Of a DNA stretch of 64,000 bases, positions 1 to 8,639 are shown one piece after another (the stretch's first letter is position 1; each line of letters begins with the position of its first letter). The stretch covers positions 253,952 to 317,951 of the forward strand of contig CAJTLW010000002.1 in NCBI GenBank assembly GCA_910577515.1, in the 5' to 3' direction. Made by a program: the position numbers and the translations under genes. The notes under the pieces were generated by a model that saw only the letters and a program-made list of their open reading frames with translations, did no database searches and was not told the origin of the DNA. Origin of the DNA: an uncultured Vampirovibrio sp. (GTDB taxonomy: Bacteria > Cyanobacteriota > Vampirovibrionia > Gastranaerophilales > Gastranaerophilaceae).

Positions 1-41
1 AAAACCCCCTTCTTTGGGAAGTGTGTTTGAAACGGGTTTTT
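1..41 (+). terminator. Possible terminator of a gene left of the window
   Basis: AAAACCC at 1-7 can pair with GGGTTTTT at 34-41, and an inner CTTC/GGAAG pair can extend the fold. The stretch opens the window, so the gene it would end lies outside. The T-run is short (five), so this is tentative. Positions 42-196 hold no ORF or fold that I can support. Confidence 0.3.
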
Positions 42-196
42 GGTAAACTGAATAATGCACAATAAAGTGCTTGAATAAGTAAAAAACTCTTCATTTTCGT
101 AACCTTTATTTAAGATAAACAAACTTCGCATAACCATCTGCTTGCAAATTCAAGCAAATATCATGCATAAAATTAAAACTTAATTAAATAATACGA

Positions 197-229
197 CTTA
201 TTAAGTAGAGTGTCAACCTTATTAAGTAG
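197..229 (+). promoter_or_regulatory. Tandem 12-bp repeat, likely operator of the XRE gene
   Basis: CTTATTAAGTAG occurs twice, at 197-208 and 218-229, exactly 21 bp apart (two helical turns). It lies 50-82 bp before the GTG start of the XRE regulator at 279. Two in-phase copies upstream of a helix-turn-helix gene suggest an autoregulatory operator; this is inference from position and spacing. Confidence 0.45.
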
Positions 230-278
230 TTATTTTTTAAACGTATACAAATTACTATTAAAAAGGAGTTGAAAACGT

Positions 279-608
279 GTGAACGGACGTGATTTTAAAA
301 AATACGTAGGCGAAAATATTGCCAAAATAAGAAAATACAGGGGTTTTAGTCAGGAATATCTATCTGAAGTTATAGGAATTTCGCCAAATTCATACAGCAG
401 AATTGAGCGCGGGCAAAATTTCCCATCATCCGAAAGCTTTGCTAAAATTATTGATGCGCTTGATATCCAGCCTGCAGATTTATTTTGTTTCCCGAATATT
501 GAAAACGATGAAAAAATCCGCAAAGAAATTTATCGCAAATTAAAAATCGTTGAAAAAGACAGGGAAAAAATGCTGAATATTTGGCTATACCTGAATTCTA
601 TTGTTTGA
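279..608 (+). CDS. XRE-family transcriptional regulator (109 aa)
   Basis: A small DNA-binding protein made of one Cro/C1-type helix-turn-helix (about residues 12-68) and a short C-terminal helical tail. The recognition region reads SQEYLSEVIGISPNSYSRIE, the usual XRE pattern, followed by the LDIQPADLF end typical of such domains. Start is GTG at 279, with AGGAG at 264-268 ten bases upstream. It resembles in size and layout the 110-aa XRE protein at 29213-29545, including a charged tail of about 35 residues, so the two are probably paralogues. A tandem 12-bp repeat at 197-229 is a candidate self-operator. It stands alone; tsaB ends on the opposite strand at 644. The target genes are unknown. 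Confidence 0.88.
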   Translation: MNGRDFKKYVGENIAKIRKYRGFSQEYLSEVIGISPNSYSRIERGQNFPSSESFAKIIDALDIQPADLFCFPNIENDEKIRKEIYRKLKIVEKDREKMLNIWLYLNSIV

Positions 609-643
609 TTACATCTTATTTTTAAAGTTTTATTGTTTTAAAT

Positions 644-1297
644 TTATTTTTTATGAATTGGCGGAGCCTGAATATAGGCAGCATTTAAGCTATTCCATTT
701 TAAATTTTCGCTGCCAACAGCATTTTTTGCAATATTAATCAGCGCTTTTGATAAATCAACATTATCTTCTTCAAAGTTTATAAATTTAATTTCTCTGCCT
801 TTTAAGTATTCTTTCAGGCTCAAAACGCTTGATGTGTCGCAAATTACCGTTTTCCTTGTGATGCAGTCTGAAATATTGTCATAAGGAATGAGTTCAATCT
901 CTGCCCTGCCCGGTAAAGGAGAATTTTTTCTAAGGTAAAATTGTCCGCGTCTTGCATCTAAAACCACGTCGGGGTCAAGGTTTTGATATGTTTCATATAA
1001 AATATCGGATGAATTTATGCCGATAACTTTTTTATCCAATTCTTTAGCCAAAGTCTTTGCAACGGTGACTCCTGCACGAATGCCCGTAAAGCTGCCGGGG
1101 CCGTGATTTACGGCAAAAAGGTCAATGTCACTCAATGAAACACCGTTTTCTTCCAAAATGTTTTTTATGCCAATGATAAGATAGGCGCTGTGGTAATTGT
1201 TTTCATCTGTCTCATAAATTTTTGAAACGGTTGCACGCCCTGTATCAAGTGCAATATATGTTTTATTTAAAGATGTATCAAATGCTAAAATTTTCAT
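644..1297 (-). CDS. tsaB: tRNA t6A biosynthesis protein TsaB
   Basis: A 217-aa protein of the TsaB/YeaZ branch of the ASKHA fold. It starts MKILAFDTS, the typical beginning of the family, and carries NHGPGSFTGIRAGV around residues 63-76, the conserved glycine-rich TsaB signature. TsaB partners TsaD and TsaE to make N6-threonylcarbamoyl-adenosine at position 37 of ANN-decoding tRNAs in the cytoplasm. It is translated directly after tsaE: the TGA of tsaE (1294-1296) overlaps the ATG of tsaB (1295-1297), giving translational coupling and a two-gene operon. TsaD and TsaC are not in the window. C-terminus is slightly divergent (APPIHKK) but length is normal. Confidence 0.93.
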   Translation of the reverse strand: MKILAFDTSLNKTYIALDTGRATVSKIYETDENNYHSAYLIIGIKNILEENGVSLSDIDLFAVNHGPGSFTGIRAGVTVAKTLAKELDKKVIGINSSDILYETYQNLDPDVVLDARRGQFYLRKNSPLPGRAEIELIPYDNISDCITRKTVICDTSSVLSLKEYLKGREIKFINFEEDNVDLSKALINIAKNAVGSENLKWNSLNAAYIQAPPIHKK

Positions 1298-1812
1298 TCT
1301 AAATAAAACCCCTCTTTTTTAGCATCATAAGCTATTTTTTCTATAAAATCTTCATATTCGGCGCCTACAGGTTCAAATTCATAATATCTTATGTCGTTAT
1401 ATTCATCTTCATCGTATGAAACTTTTATATTAAGCCTGCTGTAAGGTAATTCTCCACTGCCAAAATCTGCCCATTCAACGCATGTTAAAATTTCTGCTTT
1501 TGAATATTCCCGAAGTTCTTCCTTAATTGTTTCTAAGCCCTCGTTTTCAAGCCTGTATAGGTCAAAATGGTATATAGGAAGGGGCTTGCCGGAGGAATTT
1601 TTTGCACCTGTGTATTCATTTAGAATCACAAAACTTGGGCTTGTAATTTTTTCTTTTACGCCAAGCTCTTTAAAAACAAGACGTAAAAAAGCAGTTTTTC
1701 CGGCACCAATATCTCCAAAAAGTGATACAAAAGCACCTTTATCCGGTAAATTTTTTGCAAAAATTTTTGCAAGAATTTTAGTATCATCAATATTTTTTGT
1801 CTTAATTTTCAT
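1294..1812 (-). CDS. tsaE: tRNA t6A biosynthesis ATPase TsaE
   Basis: A P-loop ATPase of the TsaE/YjeE family needed for t6A synthesis. It has the Walker A motif GDIGAGKTAFLR near residues 33-44, the TSPSF motif that follows it in this family, and HFDLYRL and VEWAD further on. An in-frame extension reaches 1965, but it encodes a hydrophobic stretch foreign to the family; ATG at 1812 gives a normal 172-aa protein starting MKIKTKNIDD. A TACAAT hexamer sits six bases before this ATG and no Shine-Dalgarno is visible, suggesting a leaderless message. It is the first gene of the tsaE-tsaB operon. Confidence 0.92.
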   Translation of the reverse strand: MKIKTKNIDDTKILAKIFAKNLPDKGAFVSLFGDIGAGKTAFLRLVFKELGVKEKITSPSFVILNEYTGAKNSSGKPLPIYHFDLYRLENEGLETIKEELREYSKAEILTCVEWADFGSGELPYSRLNIKVSYDEDEYNDIRYYEFEPVGAEYEDFIEKIAYDAKKEGFYLE

Positions 1813-1916
1813 ATCGGAATTGTAACATAAATATACAAATATAAGGTTAAGTATAAAGTTTTTACAAAGCATGGACGACATAAAAATTAGAAGGATGAAG
1901 AAAAAAGGATATTTAT

Positions 1917-2099
1917 ATGGAAAACAAAGCTTTTGAACAATCTTACTTTGAATTTGACCCTGCATACTCAGAATTTAATCCGCTGTCAGAGGAGATTAAA
2001 AACGAAATTCAAGGCATCTTAAAGCCTGAAAAAAAGGAAGAAAATACAGGGCTATGTGCTGCCTTTATTAGAAAACTTATGCCTTGTAATTTACTGTAA
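1917..2099 (+). CDS. Small acidic hypothetical protein (60 aa)
   Basis: I do not recognise this protein. It is acidic in the first two thirds (runs of E, D and F: YFEFDPAYSEFNP) and ends in a more hydrophobic, cysteine-containing segment (GLCAAFIRKLMPCNLL). AAAAGGA lies eight or nine bases before the ATG, a fair ribosome site, and the gene is divergent from tsaE. It ends 20 bases before the 3' end of the decayed lysozyme gene on the other strand. No signal peptide or clear membrane segment is seen. The C-terminal Cys pair and amphipathic end could bind a partner, but function is unknown. Confidence 0.5.
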   Translation: MENKAFEQSYFEFDPAYSEFNPLSEEIKNEIQGILKPEKKEENTGLCAAFIRKLMPCNLL

Positions 2100-2120
2100 A
2101 AGACTCATAAAGGCGGGGGT

Positions 2121-2685
2121 TTAGCCTAGCATATATAAATCATAGAATTCTTCGCCGTTTTGTTTAACCATTTTCTCAGCATGCTCTGCAAGTTCACTTT
2201 TTGTGATTTTGCCATCTCGGTTTAAATCAAGACCTGAATTTGCTTAGAAATTGTATTTAAATCTGTATTAAATTGTTTTGCAGCGCTGCTTGTAAACTGA
2301 AACAGTCCGACTGCACTCTTGCCCTTGCCTGCATTAGGATTTAGGCCTGATTCTGCAGCCATTATTGCAACTAAATCTTTTGCATTAACTCCGACATTTT
2401 TTGCAACACGTTCAACTTCCGTGCTGAAACCATCGCCCAGCTTTTTATCAAGATATTCTGAGATTTCAGATGATAATTCCTTACTGCCTCTTTTTGTTTT
2501 TTTAGAAAATTCATCTTTTGGAGAAACTTAAGGGGTCTCTATTTTGTTTCCGGTTTTGGGAGTATAAGTTCCGTTTAATTCTTCGCCAAGCGTAGGCTCC
2601 TTTTTACTTTGTTTTTTTTGGTGTAACAGAATGCAAATTTCTGCCCAAAACGGGTGTTTCAAATTTGGTATCTTTTGTACCATTT
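2121..2685 (-). pseudogene. Decayed lysozyme/transglycosylase-like gene with EF-hand end
   Basis: Reading the minus strand in pieces reconstructs one protein. The fragments are ETPVLGRNLHSV, a frame change at an eight-A run (near 2620), KKEPTLGEELNGTY, an in-frame TAA at 2528-2530, then a long stretch with VERVAKNVGVNAKDL, MAAESGLNPNAGKGKSAVG and LFQFTSSAAKQF, another frame change near 2243, and a final EF-hand DLNRDGKITKSEL before the TAA at 2121-2123. The ESGLNP...GLFQFT block is typical of goose-type/SLT lysozyme folds (catalytic Glu, then a GLFQ turn). At least three lesions make it a pseudogene unless there are sequencing errors. The 5' end is not clear and seems to run into the end of the gene at 2684. 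An intact relative would be a secreted or cell-wall enzyme. Confidence 0.75.
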
Positions 2686-3307
2686 ATAAGCTCTGCTCGT
2701 GGAACTGGCCGCCTGCACAAATAATTTCAATAACCTTTAAAAGAAAATCTCTTGGCGCATCTACATGGGTTAAAAAATGCTCCTGATTATCTTTATGGCG
2801 GATTGTCATAATAACACTCTGGTTTTTTTCAGCGGGAATATAAAGAGATGCTATTTCATTATCCAATAATACACGCATCTGCGCTTCAGGGTCCTGAGCA
2901 TCTTTCATAAGTGTGCCATAATCACCGTTTATTGCAAATATCCTTCCGCAAAATAATGGCGGTTGGCCTTCTCTTGGGATAGCTTTAGGGGACATATTAA
3001 ACCTGTTTGTAAAGGTTATTGTGTGCCATAAAATATTTATAGTTGCGATTGTTCCTGTTGAATCTACGCTTACAAACACATTATCCGGAATATTTCTGAC
3101 CTTAAAAGATTGTTTCATAGATTCTGCAACCTGTTCCATAATATCGGTAATTTTTATAAAGGTTTCTGCTGTATTATGGGTAGATTTTTGAAAATCTAAA
3201 AACTGTTTATACATATAAACAGCAACAAGCCCCGTTCTTTCTTGTACAACGGAGGATTTTCTTATATGGTCTTCAAGATTATTTAAGCTTTCAAAATTAT
3301 TTTGCAA
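2684..3307 (-). CDS. Hypothetical protein (207 aa), TTG start
   Basis: I do not recognise this protein. It is soluble, without signal peptide or membrane segments. The N-terminal third is helical (NLEDHIRKSSVVQERTGLV, then MEQVAESMKQSF), the middle and end look like an alpha/beta domain with several beta-rich pieces (FVSVDSTGTIATINILWHTI, VIMTIRHKDNQEHF). The reading frame begins with TTG at 3307; internal ATGs would remove conserved-looking sequence, so TTG is preferred although no strong Shine-Dalgarno is visible. A TTATTAGTAT motif lies 32-41 bp upstream, overlapping the likely promoter. It is divergent from the Xer recombinase. The 3' end abuts the remains of the lysozyme-like gene. Confidence 0.7.
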   Translation of the reverse strand: MQNNFESLNNLEDHIRKSSVVQERTGLVAVYMYKQFLDFQKSTHNTAETFIKITDIMEQVAESMKQSFKVRNIPDNVFVSVDSTGTIATINILWHTITFTNRFNMSPKAIPREGQPPLFCGRIFAINGDYGTLMKDAQDPEAQMRVLLDNEIASLYIPAEKNQSVIMTIRHKDNQEHFLTHVDAPRDFLLKVIEIICAGGQFHEQSL

Positions 3308-3480
3308 TTTTTTATAAAGTCCGAATCTTTTTCTTAACTTATTAGTATAATAACCTAAATATGGGGTTAGTTACTATCATCATAATATTTTTTTTACAAT
3401 TTTGAATACTTGATTTATATTAATTTTTTTAAAAGAGTGTATAATGAGGGTATGGATTTTTAAGAATCAGGCGGAAAATC

Positions 3481-4383
3481 TTGGGAATTAACCGGAAATC
3501 AAAACAGTATCTTGATGATTTTGCACAATATTTAAAGGATGAGAAAAATTTCTCAACCCATACACTAAGGGCATATTGTGCCGATGTTTTAACCTTTTTG
3601 ATTTGGGTTAATGAAGCCGATATTGAAGAAATTGATACTAAAAAATTTTCTGAATACCTTTATTTTATAGGGCAATTAAATTATACAAAAACAACGATTG
3701 CAAGAAAAATCGCTTCAATCAGGGCTTTTTACCGCTTTTTATACAGAGAGGAAATAATCGATTTTAACCCGACAGATACGGTTTCAGGCCCAAAAAGAAC
3801 AAAAAACCTTCCAAATTTTTTATCTGATGCAGAGGTTGAAACAATTCTTGCAAACGTGAAAATTTCAACACCCTCGGGGTTTAGAAACCGTGTTATATTT
3901 GAATTACTATGGGCTTCAGGCATGCGAATAAGCGAGCTATCAGGTCTTAATTATGAAAATTTAAACCTTGAACAAAACGAAATAACCGTATATGGCAAGG
4001 GCGCAAAAGAGCGCATAGTCTTAATTCCGGATAGAACAAAAGAAAATCTTAGAAATTATATAGAAAACGTCTCGGATTTAATCTATAAAACCACACATGG
4101 CCCAAAAGACCCTGTATTTATTAATAATAACGGTTACAGGTTGCAAAATCAAAGCATTAGAAAAGCTTTAAAAGAGGTTGTAAATAATATTGAGCTTCCT
4201 AAAAAGGTCACCCCGCACGTGTTTCGCCATTCTTTTGCAACAAAGCTTTTGGAAAACGGGGCGGATTTGAGGGTAGTTCAGGAGCTTTTAGGCCACTCAA
4301 GCATTGCAAATACGCAAATTTATACTCACGTTTCAATCCAAAGGTTGAAAAACGTTTATGAAAAAACCCACCCGCGCGCCTGA
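3481..4383 (+). CDS. xerD: Tyrosine recombinase XerC/XerD
   Basis: A 300-aa site-specific tyrosine recombinase that resolves chromosome dimers at dif with FtsK in most bacteria. An N-terminal SAM-like DNA-binding domain (about 1-90) precedes the catalytic domain. Catalytic residues are visible in order: Arg in ASGMRISE, Lys in GKGAKER, His/Arg in HVFRHSFAT, His in LLGHSS and the nucleophile Tyr in TQIYTHV. Length and lack of extra domains fit a housekeeping Xer rather than a phage integrase, and no phage genes or att duplications surround it. Start is TTG at 3481 with AGGCGG upstream. XerC and XerD cannot be told apart by eye; some lineages use a single Xer (XerH/XerS type). Confidence 0.9.
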   Translation: MGINRKSKQYLDDFAQYLKDEKNFSTHTLRAYCADVLTFLIWVNEADIEEIDTKKFSEYLYFIGQLNYTKTTIARKIASIRAFYRFLYREEIIDFNPTDTVSGPKRTKNLPNFLSDAEVETILANVKISTPSGFRNRVIFELLWASGMRISELSGLNYENLNLEQNEITVYGKGAKERIVLIPDRTKENLRNYIENVSDLIYKTTHGPKDPVFINNNGYRLQNQSIRKALKEVVNNIELPKKVTPHVFRHSFATKLLENGADLRVVQELLGHSSIANTQIYTHVSIQRLKNVYEKTHPRA

Positions 4384-4451
4384 TTATTTAATGGATTAGC
4401 CTTTGTGGGGAATATTTTTCAGGTATAAATTTAAATAAAATTTCACCTGTT

Positions 4452-5531
4452 ATGAAAAAAATATTTTTAACTATAGGTGCAGTTTTTTTATGTGCAATTT
4501 TCCTTGTATCCTGCGCTAAGCAAGAGATTGCACAATTAAGGTTTGTTGAATACACTGTAATTGCGCCAAAAATTCCGGATAATAAAAAAGAATTTTTCGG
4601 TTACATAAAGGCTGGAGGTGACACGGAGCTTAGCTTCGAAACTGCAGGTGTAATTAAAAAAATTAATTTCACAGATGGTGATATCGTGCGCAGGGGGCAG
4701 GTGATAGCGGAAATTGACAATAGAATTTTAGAGCTTGAAGAGCTTGAAAACCGTGCTGCGCTTATGGATGCAAGAAATAAATATGAAAATGCTAAAAATT
4801 ATTATGAAAGAATTGATAAACTTCATGCTGTAGGTGGAATTTCAGACAACGATTGGGATAAAGCCAAGACTGATATGCAATCTAAAGAGCATCAGATTTT
4901 GATTGCAAAAGAACAGCTTGAAATGGCGAAAAAGCGTGTGGGATACGGGAAATTGTACGCTCCGGATAATGGAATTATTCTAAAAAAACTAAAAGAAGAA
5001 AACCAGTATACAGACCCCGGGCAGGCTGTGGTTATCTTTCAGGATAACAGGAAAACCGAAGCCAAAATTTTTGTATCTGAACGATTTATTAATAATTTTT
5101 ATAAAGGAAAAGAGCTTCAAATTAAGTCAAATGAGGACTCTGAGGTTAGAATTGCAAGAATAAAAGGCATTACAAAAACAAGTATTGATGAGGGAGCATA
5201 CAGGGTTACTTTAATTTTTGATAAAAAATACCCCGAATTAAAGGATGGAATGGCGATTCGGGCAATTGCAGAATTTACCCCGGAGGATGATAAAAAAGTA
5301 ATTGAGCTTCCTGTAAGTGCTGTTTTAGAAGATGAAAACTCAAGCTATGTATGGGTTTTAAAAGATGTACATAATGGTATTGCTAAAATCAAAAGGCATA
5401 ATATTAAACCGATTGATATAAACAATGACAATATGGTGGTAGAGGGGCTTTGTAGAAATGATTTGGTTGTAACTAAGGGTGTATCTGAAATTATGGATGG
5501 TCAAAGAGTGAAAGTGAAGGATGCAGAATGA
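4452..5531 (+). CDS. RND efflux periplasmic adaptor (MFP lipoprotein)
   Basis: The membrane fusion subunit of a tripartite efflux pump. It has a lipoprotein signal peptide with lipobox LVSC, making Cys21 the lipidated residue. After that come a lipoyl/biotinyl-like half (GDTELSFETAGVIKKINFTDGDIVRRGQ), a coiled-coil hairpin (about residues 95-165, RAALMDARNKYENAKN onwards), the second lipoyl half (KLYAPDNGIILKK) and beta-barrel plus membrane-proximal domains. 359 aa is usual. The RND pump gene follows three bases after the TGA, so both form an operon. No outer membrane TolC-like gene is present in the window. A TAAAAT hexamer lies ten bases before the ATG and no Shine-Dalgarno is seen. Confidence 0.92.
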   Translation: MKKIFLTIGAVFLCAIFLVSCAKQEIAQLRFVEYTVIAPKIPDNKKEFFGYIKAGGDTELSFETAGVIKKINFTDGDIVRRGQVIAEIDNRILELEELENRAALMDARNKYENAKNYYERIDKLHAVGGISDNDWDKAKTDMQSKEHQILIAKEQLEMAKKRVGYGKLYAPDNGIILKKLKEENQYTDPGQAVVIFQDNRKTEAKIFVSERFINNFYKGKELQIKSNEDSEVRIARIKGITKTSIDEGAYRVTLIFDKKYPELKDGMAIRAIAEFTPEDDKKVIELPVSAVLEDENSSYVWVLKDVHNGIAKIKRHNIKPIDINNDNMVVEGLCRNDLVVTKGVSEIMDGQRVKVKDAE

Positions 5532-5534
5532 TTT

Positions 5535-8500
5535 ATGGGCGAATTTTTTATTAAAAACAAACTTTTTTTAATCATTTTGACTCTGATACTTACATTTGGC
5601 GGGATTTTTTCCTATAAAAACATTAAAAGAAACGAAGACCCGGGTTTTAAAATCCGAACTGCTACTGTTACAACGGTTTGTCCCAATATGACAGCCGATG
5701 AGGTGGATAGATACGTAAGCCGGCAAATTGAAGAAATTATTTTGGAAATGGAAGAGGTTGAACACATCAAAACCCAGTCATACGACGGACTTTCAATGCT
5801 CTTTGTTGAAATTTATGAAACAATTGATGATATTCAACCGGTTTGGGATAGATTAAGGCGGAAAGTCGACCTTGCTAAAAGGCGTCTGCCGCAAGGGTTG
5901 GACCCCATTGTTAATGATGAATTTGCAGATGTTTTTGGAACAATTTTTTCAATAACCGGTGACGGTTACTCCTACAAGGAATTGAAGGATATAGCAGATG
6001 ATATTAAAGATGAGCTTTTAACGCTTCAAAATGTCGGGAAAGTGCAGCTTATGGGGGTGCAAAAAGAGGCAGTATATCTGAATTTCAGCCCTAATGACAC
6101 CATAGTTAACAAAATCGACCATACAATTTTAAAAAATTATCTTCAAAAAACAAACGTTTTGGGGCAGGGCGGGTATATTAAAACGCGCGGAAAAAGCCTT
6201 CTTATAGAAGGTACAAGCAATTTTGACCGCTTTGAAGATATTAAAAACATCCCTGTCGAAATTTTAAATAAAAGCCTGAAATTATCAGATATTTATAATA
6301 TTAAAAAGGGCTACATCGAGCCTCCGACAAGCATTTGCAGGGCAAACGGCAAGGATGCGATTTTATTTATTTTATCAATGAAAAATAATGGAAATATCTT
6401 AAAATGGAGCGATGAAATTAAGGCCGAAATTAAGCGCCTGAAAGCGATTTACCCCATAGGGATTAATTTTGAAATTATGGCGCTTCAGGGAGATTATGTA
6501 AAAATTTTGACTGATAAATTTACATCAAGCCTTTTACAAAGTGTACTTATTGTTGCGTTTTTGGTGCTTTTTATCCTTGGAATTAAGATGGGGCTTATAA
6601 TTTCAGGAATTATACTCTGTATTATTTTATCTGCGATTTTTATTATGGAAAAAGCGGGACTCGGGCTGGATAAAATTTCTTTGAGTGCTTTGATTATTTC
6701 ACTTGGAATTCTTGTGGATAATTCAATTGTTGTTGCTGAAGGAGCGCTAACACAGATGACAAAGCAAATAGGAGCGAATTTAAGCAATGCAAAAGAGCAA
6801 ATTTTAAATAACGTTAATAAGTCTGAAAGTCTTACACAGATTGTGATTGAAGTGGTTCGAAAATATCAAACCCCTCTTTTGTGTGCTTCAATTATTACCT
6901 CTTGTGCGTTTTTGCCTATTTATCTTGCCAAAAGTGCTGTAAGCGAATATTCTTCAGCTTTATTTAAAGTGATATTAATAACGCTGATTTTAAGCTGGTT
7001 TTACTCAACCTCTCTTTTGCCTTATTTGATAACGGTTTTCAAGCCTTCACCCTCGAAAGAAAAGAAGGGCAAATTTGACGTAGTAAAATTTTTCACCCCG
7101 ATAATCAGCTATAGTGTAGAAAACCCCCGAAAAATTATGTTATCAGCCTTTGGCTTGGCGCTTTTTAGCTTTATTTTGTTTGGTTTTGTACCAAAAATTT
7201 TCTTTCCGGATTCAGACAGGAGTATGTATGAGGTAAGATTAAATCTTCAGGAAGGCTCAAACATTTATAAGACAAGGGATTACATTGTTAAAATTGAAAA
7301 TTTTATAAAGAAAAAACCTGAAATAAGGAATTTTTCAAGCTATATAGGTACATCTGCCCCAAGATATGTGCTATCCTCAAGCCCTGTAGCGGATAGGGAG
7401 AATTTTGGGATGATTTTAATAAATACGGATTCATACAAAAGTGTTGATAAGAGTATAATAGAGGTAAAAAAATTTATAAATGACAATTTTGCAGATGTTA
7501 ATTCTGTTGTCCGAAAAGTCCCTCTGGGGCCGCCTTATGATGCCCCTGTAGAGATTAGGATTTATGGGTTTAAAAGGGATAAAATTTTCAAATATATATA
7601 CAAATTTCAAGAAGAATTAAAAAATATCAAAGGGGTATATCTGGTTAAAAACGATTGGGGGAGCAAGACTCCAAGGATAAAAATTTTAATAGATAATCCG
7701 GCAGCTTCAAGGCTTGGCCTTACTTCCTATGATATCCTTTCTTCAATAAATGCAGGTTACCTTGGGGTCCAAATTTCAAGCTATATGGACGATACAACCA
7801 GCGTACCTGTCATTTACCGCTTTTCTGATGCCTTTAGGGAAGCAGAAAGCCTTGATAATATTCAAATTTTATCATCTTCTGGTAAATCCATTCCTCTTTC
7901 TATGGTGGCAAAAACCGCTCCGGGATTTGAATACCCGAAAATTTTCAGGCGCGATAACAGGCCTACTGTTACTTTGCAGGCTTGGATTGATGAAAGCACT
8001 ACCGCAAATGCAGTGATAGAGCAAATTAAGCCTGTTTTAGAAAAAGAAAATTGGGAACTTGGCTACGGCTTTGAATTTGGCGGTACATACGAAAATTCAA
8101 AAAAGGGTAATAGCTCAATTATGAGGGAAATTCCGACTGCCTTCTCCATTATTGCCCTTATTTTAATCGTTCTTTTTAAAGAAATCAGAAAAACTTTAAT
8201 TACTGCCGCATGTTCGCTTTTAGCCTTATCAGGTGCTAATTTTGGGCTTTTTATAACAGGCTCGTATTTTGGATTTATGACATTTTTGGGATATATTTGC
8301 CTAGTTGGTATTGCTGTAAATAATTGTGTAATATTTTTAGAATCGGTAAAATCCTTGGAGGGTGAGGGCTTTAATGAAATAAATAAGCAGATTGCAATAA
8401 AAGAAAACGTAAAAAATGCTGCTATTTCAAGAGCAACTCCGGTTTTTCTAACAGCTGTAACTACAATTGGTGGAATGCTCCCCCTTTGGCTAGGGCAGGA

Positions 8501-8633
8501 TCCAATGTTTTCTTCCCTTGCCATAGCAATTATTTTCGGGCTTTTAGCCTCCGTTTTTATCACCCTCCTTGTTGCCCCTGCACTGTATCTGGTTTTTGGC
8601 GACATTAAGGTGCCAAAAACATCACAAGAGTGA
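5535..8633 (+). CDS. RND efflux pump, inner membrane transporter
   Basis: A 1032-aa AcrB/MexB-type resistance-nodulation-division transporter. It has the usual duplicated layout: TM1 at residues 10-27, a large periplasmic loop, TM2-6 (about 330-500), TM7 (about 530-550), the second loop and TM8-12 (about 855-1020). The proton-relay helix TM4 reads LGILVDNSIVVAEGA, with VDN instead of the VDD of AcrB; this is common in one branch of the HAE-type pumps. The start lies three bases after the adaptor gene, so translation is coupled. The substrate cannot be inferred. A short in-frame hydrophobic C-terminus ends at VPKTSQE. bioF follows in the opposite orientation only six bases away. Confidence 0.94.
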   Translation: MGEFFIKNKLFLIILTLILTFGGIFSYKNIKRNEDPGFKIRTATVTTVCPNMTADEVDRYVSRQIEEIILEMEEVEHIKTQSYDGLSMLFVEIYETIDDIQPVWDRLRRKVDLAKRRLPQGLDPIVNDEFADVFGTIFSITGDGYSYKELKDIADDIKDELLTLQNVGKVQLMGVQKEAVYLNFSPNDTIVNKIDHTILKNYLQKTNVLGQGGYIKTRGKSLLIEGTSNFDRFEDIKNIPVEILNKSLKLSDIYNIKKGYIEPPTSICRANGKDAILFILSMKNNGNILKWSDEIKAEIKRLKAIYPIGINFEIMALQGDYVKILTDKFTSSLLQSVLIVAFLVLFILGIKMGLIISGIILCIILSAIFIMEKAGLGLDKISLSALIISLGILVDNSIVVAEGALTQMTKQIGANLSNAKEQILNNVNKSESLTQIVIEVVRKYQTPLLCASIITSCAFLPIYLAKSAVSEYSSALFKVILITLILSWFYSTSLLPYLITVFKPSPSKEKKGKFDVVKFFTPIISYSVENPRKIMLSAFGLALFSFILFGFVPKIFFPDSDRSMYEVRLNLQEGSNIYKTRDYIVKIENFIKKKPEIRNFSSYIGTSAPRYVLSSSPVADRENFGMILINTDSYKSVDKSIIEVKKFINDNFADVNSVVRKVPLGPPYDAPVEIRIYGFKRDKIFKYIYKFQEELKNIKGVYLVKNDWGSKTPRIKILIDNPAASRLGLTSYDILSSINAGYLGVQISSYMDDTTSVPVIYRFSDAFREAESLDNIQILSSSGKSIPLSMVAKTAPGFEYPKIFRRDNRPTVTLQAWIDESTTANAVIEQIKPVLEKENWELGYGFEFGGTYENSKKGNSSIMREIPTAFSIIALILIVLFKEIRKTLITAACSLLALSGANFGLFITGSYFGFMTFLGYICLVGIAVNNCVIFLESVKSLEGEGFNEINKQIAIKENVKNAAISRATPVFLTAVTTIGGMLPLWLGQDPMFSSLAIAIIFGLLASVFITLLVAPALYLVFGDIKVPKTSQE

Positions 8634-8639
8634 TAAAAT

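Noticed and set aside
1813..1965. N-terminal extension of TsaE
   Set aside because: Hydrophobic, not part of the family; the internal ATG at 1812 fits length and start pattern.
3481..4383. Xer-type recombinase as integrase of a mobile element
   Set aside because: Length and motifs fit a housekeeping Xer; no phage or conjugation genes, no att duplication nearby.
8063..8605. 180-aa open frame antisense to the RND pump
   Set aside because: The sense strand encodes the well-conserved last helices of the pump; the antisense product has no recognisable features.
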